Positions 1 through 10,543 are shown, counted from the stretch's first letter. The stretch is DNA of 64,000 bases from Plotosus lineatus (GCA_024760905.1 CM045733.1:20986001-21050000), one strand, 5' to 3'. The notes: a model not told the origin generated them from the sequence alone. Numbers and translations are program-made.

Positions 1-1155
1 CTCTGCTTGGGCCAGGACTTAGTTCAAGTCCCAGAGGCGGTATTCCAATCTTTTCTGGCTGTCGACCATAGCCATGACCTTGGAGGGGCTGATTCTCATC
101 CTAGCCCCTTCACACTCAGCTGTGAATCACCTCATCGAGAGCTGGACGTTCTGGCTTGAGGAAGCCAAAAGGACATCATCTGCAAAAAGCAGACACGATC
201 GTATGGCCACCAAATCTGAGCCACTAAATTCCTTCGTTGGGTCTAGAAATTCTATTCATAAAAATTATGAGCAGAACTAATGACAAGGACAGATTTAGCA
301 GGGTCCAGTCCTCACTGGAAATAAATTCTAAACATGCTTTCTTATTTTCCTCCTTAAGCAATGGAACAAATTCAGATTGAAAAGACCGTACCTACCCAAT
401 CACACCCTTTCATGTCGCACTGCCATTGCCCACATGGCAAAAACTGTCATAGCCCACATGCTGGGGTTCACTGCAGGTGACGAAAGGAAAGTGGGAGGTG
501 GCCCTTTCATAAACAGGGGAGACCCCAAACATGTGGGTACTGAGATAGGGGGTGACCAGAATGCCCATACCAGCTCACCACCTCTTCCCATGAGCAACTT
601 CAGAATGGAACAAGGTCCAGCTCCTTTCAAGATGAGTGGTTCCAGAGCTCAAGCCATATGTCGAGGTGAGCTCAAGTATATCTAGTTGGTGTCTCTCAAC
701 TTCATGCACCAGCTCGGGCTCCTTTACGGTGACATGCCATGTCCCAAAGCCAGAGTCGGTACCGAGGATCGATCTGGCAGGACTCACATCTTTGGTTGCC
801 ACCCAACTCACACTGCACCCGCACAGTTTAGCTCCTTCCACAGGTGATGGGTCAATGGGAGGGCTGACCCATGTATCCTTTTTGGGCGGGGTCCAGGCAA
901 GCTCCATGGACAGAAGCCCAACCACCATGTGATTGTCTTCAAGCTCCTCCCCAAGGCCTGGCTTTGGTAGGGTGGGCGGTGGGGGTTGGGAACCACAGTA
1001 GGCAGTGTCTGGGTAATGGAAACTATGTCATTGAATTACAGCTCATAGAGGTCTTCTGAATTGTATTTAGTCTGGACCTTCACTTAGGACCTGTTTTCTT
1101 TGGATGACCCTATCAGGGGCATAATGCCTCCTACAACATAGCTTCCAGGATCATC
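1..1155 (-). pseudogene. Rex3 non-LTR retrotransposon fragment, internally deleted
   Basis: A minus-strand remnant of a Rex3-type (RTE clade) LINE that enters from the left edge. Positions 1-300 align by eye with the reverse transcriptase part of the longer Rex3 copy at 57.7-58.0 kb, including the stretch around 60-115 that encodes the ISTSKSEAM-like block. From about 376 the match jumps to the endonuclease and 5' region, corresponding to 59.1-59.76 kb of that copy, so most of the reverse transcriptase is missing between about 300 and 376. No open frame of useful length survives; the short ORFs here are chance frames. It ends near 1155, where similarity to the other copy stops. Dead copy. Family assignment is confident; the exact right end is not. 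Confidence 0.75.
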
Positions 1156-1206
1156 CGTACACACAAACCCCTCCAACACGATTAAGTGGTGATTTAAGCT
1201 GGGGAA

Positions 1207-1336
<130 letters not shown>

Positions 1337-3490
1337 CTATACTTATATATTTATTTTGCATTTTTTAAAGCATAATTTTTCTGAATCGTCGCCCTTGTGA
1401 ATAAATCATGCTATTGCTGAAAAAATAGTCCCTTTATTTTGTTATCTCTTATTATGTGTCACTTGTAAAGTATATTCAGTGAATTGGCTTGCATTAATCA
1501 TATAAATATTTACCAACTCAATCATTAGATTTTTTTTTTAGACATGGGTAAGTGACCTTGACTGACTTTTTTCTTGTAATAAGAAGGCTCATGCTAAAAA
1601 TATTTATGTTTTTGAGTAGGGCAGACTCTAAGCTAAAAAAAATGAAATATAATTTTCCCATATTGAACCTACTTGGGGGGGGGGGTCACCAAAATTGGCC
1701 CAAACAAGCAAACCTCTTGTTCTGCTGTGTGTTCGCCATCACATTTTTAATTCAAGGTTTCACTATGTGAAAAAAACAACCAAAACTAAGATGAGATTTT
1801 TCTGGTTTAATTTTCCATTTTAAAGCACTTTTCTAAGTGACTGTGACAAACCATGAGTGTCTGACATTTCTATTTAAGCATTTTCAATAAGGATAATAAT
1901 GTTTAATCACCAGATAGTGGACCAATCAGATTGTGTCATTTTTATGCAGTATACTGTATACTAATAGAATAATCTAAGGTTTAAACTTGGTACATTGTGG
2001 TACAGCACCAACCTGTGTCAGTGACTGATTATTTACTGACTCTGTTGTTAGATAATTTTATGGTAGCTGAAAGTGCTTGGCTGGAAGATTGCTGAGTGGT
2101 GTGGAAACCACTCAAACGCCTGCTGGGAGCACTTAGACCTCCTTTTATTCTTAGAAAATCTGAACATCTGACATGTTTGAATTTAACAGATATGAATTTG
2201 GTCAGTATCCTAGAGCAGATGCTACAATAATGGTCACATGATTATTGTACAATTATTGCAATTATAGTAGCACCAGCAGGCAGTCATTTAAATAGAATTA
2301 AGCCAAAATTGTGAGTAAATCAAGAATAAAGGTTCCAATAGAATGGACTTAATACAGCTCAATTCTGAATCTTTATTAATGACAAAAATGAGTAACACTT
2401 GCTTTAATAGTGGTGCCACAAGTTAAACCGAATACTCCACTTACAGCTTGTTTCTGCTGTTCAAAACAAGGGTCTACATATGGCTATAAAATTGTTATTC
2501 TTCCATACTGGTTTATCAGTGTCATTGACAACTTTACAAACAAACAAATGGGCCTTTTTTTCTCACAGGCTGACTGAGCACCATTGCTCCATCTCATGTG
2601 CGTGTTTTATTGGCAGTTGTTCATGCCTGCAGATATTTATATTCTTTACTGCACATACAGTCCCAGTTGAAACTATAAATAAATTAAGCGCTCGAGCAGG
2701 AGCCAAATGTAGGAAGGAGGAGGACTAATGGCCTGAAAGGCTGAGGAGGAATGAAGGGGCCCCAGGCTGGGAATGGCCTCCATATCCATCTCTTTTTCAT
2801 TCTTTCATCTGTGTTCTCACTTTCCCCAGCCGCTTAAACGGACAATTGTTAATGGCTGCCAGGTTGATGTGCTCTGAGGTTTAGGGAGACTGTAGATATG
2901 ACAGATCTACCATATTTCTCTGGCTGCTTCATTCTGAGCTATAGCAGCTCTCCACAGTAAAACTGAGTAATGTCTTTTCTTCACCTTTCAGCAATGGGCA
3001 TTAAAGCAGAATGTTTTAAAGAAACGTGTTGAAAAAACATTCTTAAGGCTCTTGTGTAACACAGTATACTAATATGCTACATCATCATCATATGTTAAAT
3101 GTTTTTTAAAACACTAGTTAGGTATTAACTCATAGCAGGAGGCTTTTGGATTCGAACTCTATGACAGACTAAGGCTTTGTTTGTACGTTCTTCCTGTGCC
3201 TGCATGATTTACTTTGGTCATCCAGGTGAGGTCAAACTTCAGTGCTGGAGTTTGAAATAACCGGAGTTTACTTTTTGTAGTCCTTTGTGTACGGCCTAAA
3301 ATTCCCACTGTTGGCATTGCACCAACAGCTTAAAAATCATGTCATGTGATGTAATGGGGTAATACGGCTTGTTAACATGATAAGTTATGATAATAACACT
3401 TTCATTTTATGACATAACAATCTCATTATAGGTTAATGATTGAAAGATTTATCTTTTTTATTAAAATAAGATGAATGAATGAAATGAAAT
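1337..3490. other. AT-rich stretch, no gene recognised
   Basis: No ORF longer than about 80 codons and no recognisable domain. There is a run of ten G at 1676-1685. A weak resemblance to the L2-type SINE body appears near 3140-3230, too degraded to annotate separately. Confidence 0.5.
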
Positions 3491-3762
3491 TTGTTCTCCC
3501 TGTGCTTGCGTGGGTTTCCTCTCAGTACTCCAGTTTCCTTCCACAGTCCAAAAGCGTGCACAGTAGGCTAATTAACTGTTCGAAATCACCCCTAGGTGTG
3601 AGTCTGAATGCTAATGGTTGTATGAGTGTTGCCCTGTGATGGCCTAATGAATGGACCAGAGTGTATTCTGCTCTCTTTCAGAGTTGGCTGAGATGGGCAC
3701 CAGCCTCCCTGTGACTCTAATTAGGATCAAGCATTTTAGAAAATGACTGAATGAATAAATAA
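3491..3762 (+). mobile_element. SINE/L2-type 3' region, head missing
   Basis: Contains the block seen in the H2 SINEs of this window: a TTCTCCCTGTGCTTG-like start, GGTTTCCTC, CAGTAGGCTAATT, then GAGTTGGCTGAGATGGGCACC and the ending AAAATGACTGAATGAAT. The tRNA-like head is absent (5' truncation). Compare the full copies at 19885-20245 and 40445-40795. Confidence 0.75.
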
Positions 3763-3829
3763 TTTTTGTGCTACAATGAACTTTAGTGTAGACTTCCAGT
3801 GATGCCCAATTAAGTGTAAACCTATATAC

Positions 3830-3837
<8 letters not shown>

Positions 3838-3898
<61 letters not shown>
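3838..3898. repeat. (TA)n microsatellite
   Basis: Uninterrupted TA dinucleotides, directly followed by a sequence resembling a pogo/Tigger terminal repeat. Confidence 0.95.
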
Positions 3899-3901
<3 letters not shown>

Positions 3902-3995
3902 TACAGGGATTCCTCACTTTCCACAGTTAATGGGGACCGAGACCTCTCCCCCCGCGACCGCCGATTTCCACGAAGTAGGATCGACCCCCTGACTA
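3902..3995. mobile_element. Possible pogo/Tigger-like terminal fragment
   Basis: Begins TACAGGGATTCCTCACTTTCC, sharing its core with GGATCCCTCACTTTCCACAG at 49479 and GGGATCCCTCGCTACTT at 60241. Such a CAGGGATYCCTCR start after TA is typical of pogo/Tigger-type termini. No opposite end is visible, so this is a fragment at best. Confidence 0.4.
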
Positions 3996-4183
3996 TCGTA
4001 CACGTACATTTATATGTGCACCAAATATAATACTGTGATATCTCTGACTCCTGGTTCTCAACTTCGTGCTCGACCAGTTCCCTCTTCAGTTCCCCTTTGT
4101 AATTTTGGCTTTCGTGCTTCCCCTCACCTTTACAGTGACTACGATTCTCCTGCATCTTTGGGTCTGTTACTCATGTCAAATGG
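3996..4183 (-). mobile_element. LTR retrotransposon internal fragment downstream of the second PBS
   Basis: Read on the minus strand, this follows the LTR at 4209-4781 and its PBS-like sequence, where a leader or gag region would lie. It holds the non-microsatellite part of a 139-codon minus ORF (3736-4155), Lys/Glu-rich, with no recognised domain. It is truncated toward lower coordinates by the (TA)n tract and the Tigger-like fragment. Assignment rests on position, not on protein similarity. Confidence 0.4.
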
Positions 4184-4204
4184 ATTCTATAGGACGAGCC
4201 TCCA
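4184..4204 (-). promoter_or_regulatory. Second primer-binding-site-like sequence (tRNA-Pro type, decayed)
   Basis: On the minus strand the sequence after the LTR end reads TTGGAGGCTCGTCCTATAG, resembling the TGGGGGCTCGTCC start of a tRNA-Pro primer binding site. Its presence beside the LTR that also has a polypurine tract at its other end indicates that this LTR has internal sequence on both sides. Confidence 0.5.
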
Positions 4205-4208
4205 ATTT

Positions 4209-4781
4209 TGTTACTGTATGTATGGAATTTAGAAGTAAATTGCCCCGTAAAACCATTAAAGCACGACAAACCATGACATAAACTATATACGTTTTAATAA
4301 TATATACAAAGTAAGGCAAAGCAATACTTACAGCTTAAATTGAAACCAAAATACAAATTAAACAAAGGGTCCCATAGTCTCCAAGCTCCTGCGGCATCAT
4401 AAATTTAGAAGGTGCGCGCACATTGGTGGGGAAAGGCTTGGAATCCCACCGCGATGAGTTTCCTTAGATGATTGGTGTTCCAAAGATACTGTGAGAGCCT
4501 CGAAGATACTGGAAGAGGCTGAACGAGACGGGAAGAGGCTGGAGCCAGCTGGCACCAGGTCCTTAATATAACCTCCCCAAAGCCAAAGTTCTGGAAAGTT
4601 CCATTCTCAATGTTTCTGAATCATCTGACCCACCACCAGGGTGCCTGTGCAACTAGGTCTATCTCAAAGTTTCCAGACCCCTTTACAGTTGAGTCATACC
4701 ATGTGACACTAGTTACAGCACACTCTGAATCTAATTACGTAGACCGTTTACACAGTCACATTTATATACATGCCCCTAACA
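4209..4781 (-). mobile_element. Long terminal repeat A of a minus-strand LTR retrotransposon
   Basis: On the minus strand it starts TGTTAGGGGCATG and ends GTAACA, giving TG...CA ends with a short TGTTA/TAACA inverted repeat. It shares several blocks with LTR B at 5587-6000: the start around GGAATTTAGAAG, AAGCACGACARAC, AAAGGGTCCCATA, GGGGAAAGGCTTGGAATCC and GATGAGTTTCCTTAGATGAT. Relative to LTR B it lacks about 125 bp after GGCTTGGAATCC. A polypurine tract abuts one end and a PBS-like sequence the other. Confidence 0.75.
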
Positions 4782-4796
4782 CTTTCCCTCTTAAAG
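4782..4796 (-). promoter_or_regulatory. Polypurine tract
   Basis: On the minus strand CTTTAAGAGGGAAAG lies directly before TGTTAG, the first bases of LTR A. This is the position and composition expected for the plus-strand primer of an LTR retrotransposon. Confidence 0.6.
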
Positions 4797-5564
4797 AAAA
4801 GAAAGTTTTGCAGAAACTTTCTGCTGAGAGTAATGTTAAATATTTCTATTCATAAAACATACACAGCATCAAAATCCTCAAAACATTTCAACCTCTATAA
4901 ATTGCACCAGCTCCAACTTTATCCCCATAAGATCATTACTGATCAACAAATCAACACTCAGAATTGGGAGAGCATCAAGAACACCCACTTTAATTTCACC
5001 AGAAATCAGGTCTGACAGTCAAATTGACATAATAGAGAGGACCAAGAGCCACTTATACCCTGCAGTAAAACATTGACAATAGCTGAAGACTCAACAAAAG
5101 GCAGAACATCCTTCAAAATCAGAGACTAAAGAGCTCCAGTATCCCTTAATATCGAAATGGGCCATGGAGTAGAATTGTCTCCCATAAGTGAAACAGAGCC
5201 TTAAAACATAAAAGGTAAATGCTCCTCCAGAAACACACCACCTGACACCTTGCTCTCATAAAAAAAAAAAAAAAAAAAGACTCTCCACAGAGAGAGAAAG
5301 GCTTAGGCGTGATAGACCCACATGCATTTGAGGAACTTGTGGACTGATTTTTGAACTTGAAACTCAATTTTCATCAAAACCTGAAATTTCCACATCACAG
5401 GTTTTTCCTCAAGTTCAAAATAATTGGAGATTTGCACCAAATCAGATGTGCTCAAGGTCCCGACTTCCTCAGGGGTAAGGGGTTTAAGTGTAAACACCAT
5501 CTTTGCTGGTTTCACAATTAAAATATCAAGCTGTTAATTCAAGACTCAAAGCCAAATTGATTCG
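4797..5564 (-). pseudogene. LTR retrotransposon internal region with gag-like start
   Basis: Between the two LTRs lie only about 770 bp, far short of a full gag-pol, so the element is mostly deleted. A minus ORF at 5303-5515 (70 codons) reads LTPEEVGTLSTSDLVQISNYFELE, resembling the helical N-terminal region of Gag in fish Ty3/gypsy elements (leucine-rich, with an alternating acidic pattern). Its position about 50 bp beyond the PBS also suits a Gag start. No protease, reverse transcriptase, RNase H or integrase motif is present in this segment. A run of about 20 A at 5259-5278 interrupts it. The gag identification is inference from weak similarity plus position. Confidence 0.5.
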
Positions 5565-5582
5565 ATCCCAGACAAGCCCCCA
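5565..5582 (-). promoter_or_regulatory. Primer binding site, tRNA-Pro type
   Basis: The minus strand reads TGGGGGCTTGTCTGGGAT, which differs from the well-known tRNA-Pro PBS TGGGGGCTCGTCCGGGAT by two C-to-T changes, both at CpG positions. It begins four bases beyond the TG/CA boundary of LTR B, the correct place for a PBS next to a 5' LTR. Confidence 0.7.
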
Positions 5583-5586
5583 ATTT

Positions 5587-6000
5587 TGTTACACATGGAA
5601 TTTAGAAGATGGAATTTGCCCCGTGAAACCAGCAAAGCACGACAGACTATGACATAAACTATATACAATTTAATAGTATGAACAAAGTGAGGCAAGATAA
5701 TAACTTACATCTTAGAGCTAAACAAAATACAAATAAATCAAAGGGTCCCATAATCATCAAGCACCTGCAGCATGGTAAATTTAGCTGGTGGGGAAAGGCT
5801 TGGAATCCTGCGTGTCGAAGAAAACAAATGATTAAAATCCTTGTGTTGACTGTGGGTGTACGTGGACAATGGACTTTAGCGATGAAGTCCCGAACGACAA
5901 ACTGTGGGTGAAATTTGTCTCCGATAATCCAATCCGATGAGTTTCCTTAGATGATCTATGCACCGAAGTGACTGGGAGAGCCTCGCAGAGACCCTCACCC
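5587..6000 (-). mobile_element. LTR B (5' LTR, truncated)
   Basis: Shares the ordered blocks listed for LTR A but carries about 125 bp (roughly 5810-5935) not found in LTR A. Similarity fades near 5990 around GGGAGAGCCTCG, and the expected TGTTAGGGG start is not found, so the outer end is missing or replaced by the plus-strand gypsy fragment that follows. Confidence 0.65.
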
Positions 6001-6109
6001 CTTCATTGTCTGGATAGGCCACAAAAATCTGTCTTACCTTTGTTCGGCTAAAAGGTTGAACTCCCAGCAGGCATGATGGTCCTTCTACCTGGGAAGGTTC
6101 AATTTTACT

Positions 6110-6800
6110 TTCACGTACCAGCCTGGCTCGTGGAATACCAAACCAGATGCTCTGTCCCGGCAGTACTCCCTAGGAGCAGACACTGCCACAGAAACCACAC
6201 TGCCCGCCTCCTATGTATTTGGAGCTGCTCGGTAGGAGGTGAAGCGCATGGTCCAGGAAGCCCAGCATAGGGAACCAGAGCCCAAAGGGTGTCCACAAGG
6301 ACGATTACATATTCCTCCGCCTGCTAGAACTCCAGTGCTCCATTGGGGACATGCGTCCAAGTTGGCCTGCCACCCCAGGATTCACCGAACCCTTTTCCTC
6401 CTCCAACGTTTCTGGTGGCCAAACAAAGCAGCCAACACCGGGAGTTCATCACAGCCTGTGCCATCTGCGCCCAAAACAAGTTGCCCCACCATGCACCAGC
6501 AGGTCTCCTCCAACCCTTGCCAATACTTCATTGCCCCTGGTCACACATTGCTATGGACTTTGTCACTCATCTACCCCCATTTGAAGGCAACACCATCATC
6601 CTGACCACAGTAGATCGCTTCTCAAAGGTGGTCCATTTCAGCCCTCTACCCAATCTCCCATTAGCCATGGAGACATCTGCCCTGCTGGTCCAAAATGTTT
6701 ACTGCCTCCATGGGATTACAGGACATTGTTTCTGACCGAGGCCCCTGGTTTGCATTCAGGGTATGTAAAACGTTTTGAGACACCCTTGGACTTTCCAGCA
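6110..6800 (+). pseudogene. Ty3/gypsy pol fragment: end of RNase H region and integrase
   Basis: Plus-strand remnant readable across three frames. Near 6138-6230 it encodes KPDALSRQYS, the conserved stretch after RNase H in chromoviral/gypsy Pol. Positions 6310-6410 give [17 protein letters not shown], the histidine half of the integrase zinc finger. Then, after a frameshift near 6410, [11 protein letters not shown] (CxxC half) and [10 protein letters not shown] with the first catalytic Asp follow, then [10 protein letters not shown]. After another frameshift near 6725, IVSDRGP supplies the second catalytic Asp. A long T run at 6843 ends the match. Opposite orientation to the LTR pair at 4.2-6.0 kb, so it is probably from a separate insertion. 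Not functional. Confidence 0.8.
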
Positions 6801-6842
6801 GCTTGACCTTCGGCTACCACCCAAGCGTTTGGATGCGTATCT

Positions 6843-6863
6843 TCTTTTTTTTTTTTTTTTTTT
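6843..6863. repeat. Poly(T) tract
   Basis: About 20 consecutive T at the downstream limit of the gypsy fragment. Confidence 0.9.
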
Positions 6864-7084
6864 GGTTGTCCACTGAAGTTATCTCGTTGCATCTTCATCT
6901 TGGTGTATTGGTGAAGCAACAGCAGCACGTGGAGCAGTTCCATGTCAGCCATTTCTCTATGCTTTTTCGTTTTTGGAGAGCTTCTTAGTGTTTCCAGTAT
7001 GGGGTTGATTGGCAGAATGGCCTTCCTTGGTAGAATCCGTGTATTTATAGGCAGAATCAGGATCAAATCCTTTGATCTTTGCTG

Positions 7085-7370
7085 ATTTTTCCGTGAGCCT
7101 TCCTTCTAAAAAGTAGTCGTTCCGCAAAAGTTCCGTCCTTTCTGTGAACATTCCGTGAATTATCCGAAGGTCTTCCTTTGCTGTCCGCACTGGTTCTGAA
7201 GGTGATCCAAGCGCTTTTATGCATGTATTCTGACGTACCACTGTCTTTCCGTGTCCTTTCCGCACATTTTGTGATCGTTCCAAAGGTGTTCCGAAGGTGC
7301 AATTTTCCGTAGGTTTTTGACTCATTTTCCATGTAAAAATGCCGAAGCCCCTCTGTAGAGTGCGTTCCGC
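7085..7370. other. Cluster of TTCCG pentamers, unidentified
   Basis: TTCCG occurs nine times in about 285 bp (near 7089, 7120, 7131, 7151, 7247, 7258, 7289, 7305 and 7365), with further TCCG at 7163 and 7192. Two overlapping minus ORFs (6957-7325 and 7063-7389) span it but show no known domain, and their overlap in two frames suggests low-complexity sequence, not protein. It could be a decayed short-unit repeat, a retroelement UTR or a cluster of GGAA-core binding sites. Confidence 0.4.
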
Positions 7371-7494
7371 GCCTTTCTGCCATGATCATTCCATTCCACG
7401 CTCCAGTGAAATGGGGGTATTATTGAAATATGCATAAATATCTCCAGAAAAGAAGTTACTCTAATAACTCGGTTTACTGTTCTATAGTAATTTT

Positions 7495-7780
7495 ATATTA
7501 ATTCTTTATTAATGCTGCAATCACAGTAGTGTAAGTTACCTTTGCAAAGGGCACTGACACAACCCCAGAGCATTACAGAACCTGCTTTTTGGCTTTGTTG
7601 CTGACAAAAGTGTAGATTGTCTTTTTTGTGTTTGGTGTAGAGCAGTGTGTGTTTCTTCCAGAAAATACCTGGAATCTTAATTTGTCTGAAAACAAAAAAC
7701 AAAAACAAAACATGCTTTTTCACTGTGTGATGCTCCATCCCATATGCCCTTAAGCCCCAAGAAGCAAGCAGCACTTCTGG
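7495..7780 (-). pseudogene. Tc1-like transposase fragment
   Basis: The minus frame at 7493-7774 contains AGSVMLWGCVSALCKGNLHYC, matching the VMVWG-C block that follows the first catalytic Asp region in Tc1 transposases. Nothing of the HTH or the DD34E aspartates is recognisable around it, and terminal repeats were not found. A scrap of a third-type Tc1 element, different in sequence from the copies at 10.7, 27.1 and 51.3 kb. Confidence 0.5.
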
Positions 7781-7875
7781 AGACAGTTAACATAAAGTTT
7801 GTTTTATACAGGAAAATATTAATTGGATTTTGTGGATGTAACTCCATATTATTACAAAGTAATTCTGAGCTCATG

Positions 7876-7961
7876 TCAATCATTCAATAATTTGTCGATC
7901 CACTCAATCTTACTAGGGTTGCAGGGAGGACAACGTAGTGAAGGCCAAGCCATTGAAGGGC

Positions 7962-8057
<96 letters not shown>

Positions 8058-8245
8058 TTAAAACTCACACTCAGGGCAATTCAAAATAGAAGTTTGGTCT
8101 TAATGTGCATTTCTTTGAAGATCCCTTTGGAAATAAACTTGAGTACCTGGGAGAAAATGTATGTGGAGAAAATGTAAATTCCACATAATAATTACTTTGC
8201 CAAGCCCAAGACTCAAACCTAGGACATTCTTTCTGTGAGGCTGTA
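7876..8245 (-). mobile_element. SINE H2/L2-type copy carrying a large (CA)n tract
   Basis: Read on the minus strand: near 8190-8245 remains of the head with GGTTTGAGTCTTGGGC, then the L2-type body (8060-8180), a long TG/CA tract, then the tail near 7880-7961 (CCTCCCTGCAACCCTAGTAAGATTGAGTGG). The CA tract occupies the position where other copies have short ACACACA. Confidence 0.6.
7962..8055. repeat. (AC)n microsatellite
   Basis: About 47 uninterrupted AC units within the SINE at 7876-8245. The 88-codon plus ORF through it is an artefact of Thr-His reading. Confidence 0.95.
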
Positions 8246-9497
8246 TAGGCTGACAAGAATATATGCAATTATAGTAAATAAAGATGTTTTGTGTTGCAAT
8301 GTTGTCTGAGGATCGGACATCACAGGTGTTCAGCTTAGGTTTATGCATTTTTTAAAAATAAATTTAGACACTGAAATTCCTCCAGATTCCTTGAATCCTC
8401 TTGTTAAATTATGTACCACACAAAATGGAATATCAAAAATCTATTCTTCTTTGGGGAATATTGTTTCATTTCAGTAGTTTTCACATACATTTGGTGATAA
8501 AATGGAGACCATCAGTTTCTCCAAGTCTCGACTTTTCCTGCAAACTGCGTTAAAAAAAAAAAAAAAAAAAGTGAAATTGTTGTCTTGTGTTACTATCTAT
8601 GTTGTTGTTTAATTGCCTCATCACTAGCTCTATTTATCTGCATCTCAACTTTTTTGGCATGTATAGCAGGCCTGAACTACAGAAATTGATGTATATTAAC
8701 AAAGTAAATTACGTTGACCAAACAAAATATGAAATTGTAAAAGAATCTCTCCACTGCTCTATTGCATTATGCTCCTCTGTTCTGCATCACACTCACAAAT
8801 AAATAATGCCAACCCTTGCAACAGGAGACACAATAGTGAGCCTTCGTCTTAACATAAGGGTGTGATTCAGTCCCTTTGCTTAAATCAACTCTAACCTTCT
8901 TTAATATTTTAAAGGTTATTTGGCTCCCTTAGTACAGGGGGAAATCATTTAGGAGCCTTCTTGCTGATTTTATTGTTACTTAAATATAAGTGAGCAGGAA
9001 TACTCTCAGATGGCTCTTTCAATCTGGAGCAAAAGAAATTCATCAAAGGGAGAAGGAAACTCATAGTGACAGAGCTGGGTCTGTGCTGGCCTCAGGGCTG
9101 CTCATTGTTTAAAACCCTGATATGGATTTATGCCAGTTAGTTCCTTTAAGAACACTCCTCGGTATGATTGGCTTACTTAAGTATATTATATATTCGTGTA
9201 TTTTAAATTAGATCTGAAAAACATAATTAGAATACTTTACATTTAGAGATTTGGTGTTATACAGTTTAATTTATTCCTTCATCTCATTATTACAGCCATA
9301 AGTCATTTATCATTCCCTTAAGAGTAACTTGCAGTTATAGGCCTTATTCAGGTGCAGCAACAGTGCTAGAATGATATCAAATGATGGGATCCAATATATG
9401 ATATTTAATTCATGGCCAGTCTTTCAACTAAAGCTGGTATTACTGTAAGTAAATTACTTTTATAATAATTGTATTCCTTTTTTTATATATATATACA
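8246..9497. other. No recognisable feature
   Basis: AT-rich unique-looking sequence with a poly(A) run at 8552-8570. No ORF above 75 codons with any domain and no terminal repeats seen. Confidence 0.5.
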
Positions 9498-9499
9498 TT

Positions 9500-9915
9500 C
9501 TTCTTCTTTTCCTTTCGGCGATCCCTTCAGGGGTCGCCACAGCATACCATCCGCCTCCATCTCACCCTATCCTCTGTATCTTCTAATCTTAGTCCAGCTA
9601 CCTTCATGTCCTCCTTCACCACATCCATAAATCTTCTCTTTGGTCTTCCTCTAGGCCTTCTCCCTGGTAGTTCCAGCCTCAGCATCCTACTACCAATATA
9701 CTCATTATCCCTCCTCTGTACATGTCCAAACAATCTCAATCTGGCCTCTCTGACTTTGTCTCCAAATCCTCTAACATGTGTTGTCCCTCTGATGTACTCA
9801 TTCCTGATCCTATCCATCCTCGTTACTCCTAAAGAGACCCTCAACATTTTCATCTCTGCTACCTCCAGCTCTGCCTCCTGTCTTTTCCTCAGCGCCACTG
9901 TTTCGAAACCACTTA
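9500..9915 (-). pseudogene. RTE-clade LINE, 3' end fragment
   Basis: The minus ORF at 9527-9898 (123 codons) is the C-terminus of the reverse transcriptase protein: VAEMKMLRVSLGVTRMDRIR, RLRLFGHVQRRD, then GRRPRGRPKRRF and WRRMVCCGDP. It ends with the LINE 3' terminus: on the minus strand GGCGACCCCTGAAGGGATC, CCGAAAGGAAAAGAAGAAG. The copy is 5'-truncated near 9912. The same family is present at 14101-14804, 14805-17541, 28796-29567 and 61567-64000. The reading frame from truncation point to stop is open, so it is a fairly young truncated insertion. Confidence 0.85.
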
Positions 9916-9929
9916 TAGGGTAACACAGC

Positions 9930-10146
9930 AGGGCACATTCAGTCTATCATTTGTAAACAATGGACGCAGCGTCATGCGTAAGTGGCGTACTACGTCAGCG
10001 TACTACCTAGGTACGTCTCATACTAGAGAGCACGCTAAACTCAGAATTTGACTTATAATTTTTTTTTTCTTATTTAAAATTTTTTTTTTAAAAACATAAC
10101 ATCGAAAAATATGTAAAACGAATAAACGCGAAGCGGGGAGTGTCTG
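9930..10146. mobile_element. Pogo/Tigger-like short element, partial
   Basis: Shares with 49225-49384 the sequence TTTGTAAACAATGgAtGCA, CATACTACGTAGGYACGTCT-like region and the ending CGAAAAAT...GGGGAGYRTCTG followed by TA (10147-10148). The matching inverted copy is at 13562-14095. The opposite end of this copy is missing; it abuts the truncated RTE at about 9915. Confidence 0.6.
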
Positions 10147-10162
10147 TATATACAAATATATA

Positions 10163-10499
10163 TATAGTGGTGGTCTAGTGGTATAGGGCACTAGATTGCT
10201 GATCCAAAGGTTGGGGGTTCAAGTCCCACTCTCCACAAGGTTGTCACTGTCCCCCCCAGTGTAGCTAACTGGGTTATCAAAGGCGAGAACCATAAAAGAA
10301 CCATTGCTGACTTTTGTAAAGAGTAGGCTGTAAAGTCGTCAGCGTGTTTCTGTCCCTTGCTAAAAGGGTTGTGACAGGAAGGGCATCCGACGTAAAAAAA
10401 AACCTCTGCCAAATCTAACGTGCGAATCAGATGATTCGCTGTGGTGACTCCCGAGTAAAAGGGAAAAAGCCGAACGGAAGACAGACAGACAGACAGACA

Positions 10500-10502
<3 letters not shown>
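10163..10502 (+). mobile_element. SINE H1 with RTE-type tail, full length
   Basis: The tRNA-like head has a perfect A box, TGGTCTAGTGG, and B box, GGTTCAAGTCC, about 40 bp apart. The body continues CCCCAGTGTAGCTAACTGGG and TCAGCGTGTTTCTGTCC. After that comes the RTE-type tail: GTGACAGGAAGGGCATCCGA, ATGATTCGCTGTGGTGACTCC, AAAGCCGAACGGAAG, ending in (ACAG)n. The tail motif GGTGACYCC...AGCCGAA matches the 3' terminus of the RTE LINE copies in this window. Confidence 0.85.

Positions 10503-10541
<39 letters not shown>
10503..10541. repeat. (AT)n microsatellite
   Basis: Pure AT dinucleotides joining the SINE 3' tail to the next SINE fragment. Confidence 0.95.

Positions 10542-10543
<2 letters not shown>

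Noticed and set aside
3736..4155. 139-codon minus ORF as a possible host gene
   Set aside because: A third of it is (TA)n microsatellite and the rest lies in LTR-retrotransposon internal sequence; no domain.
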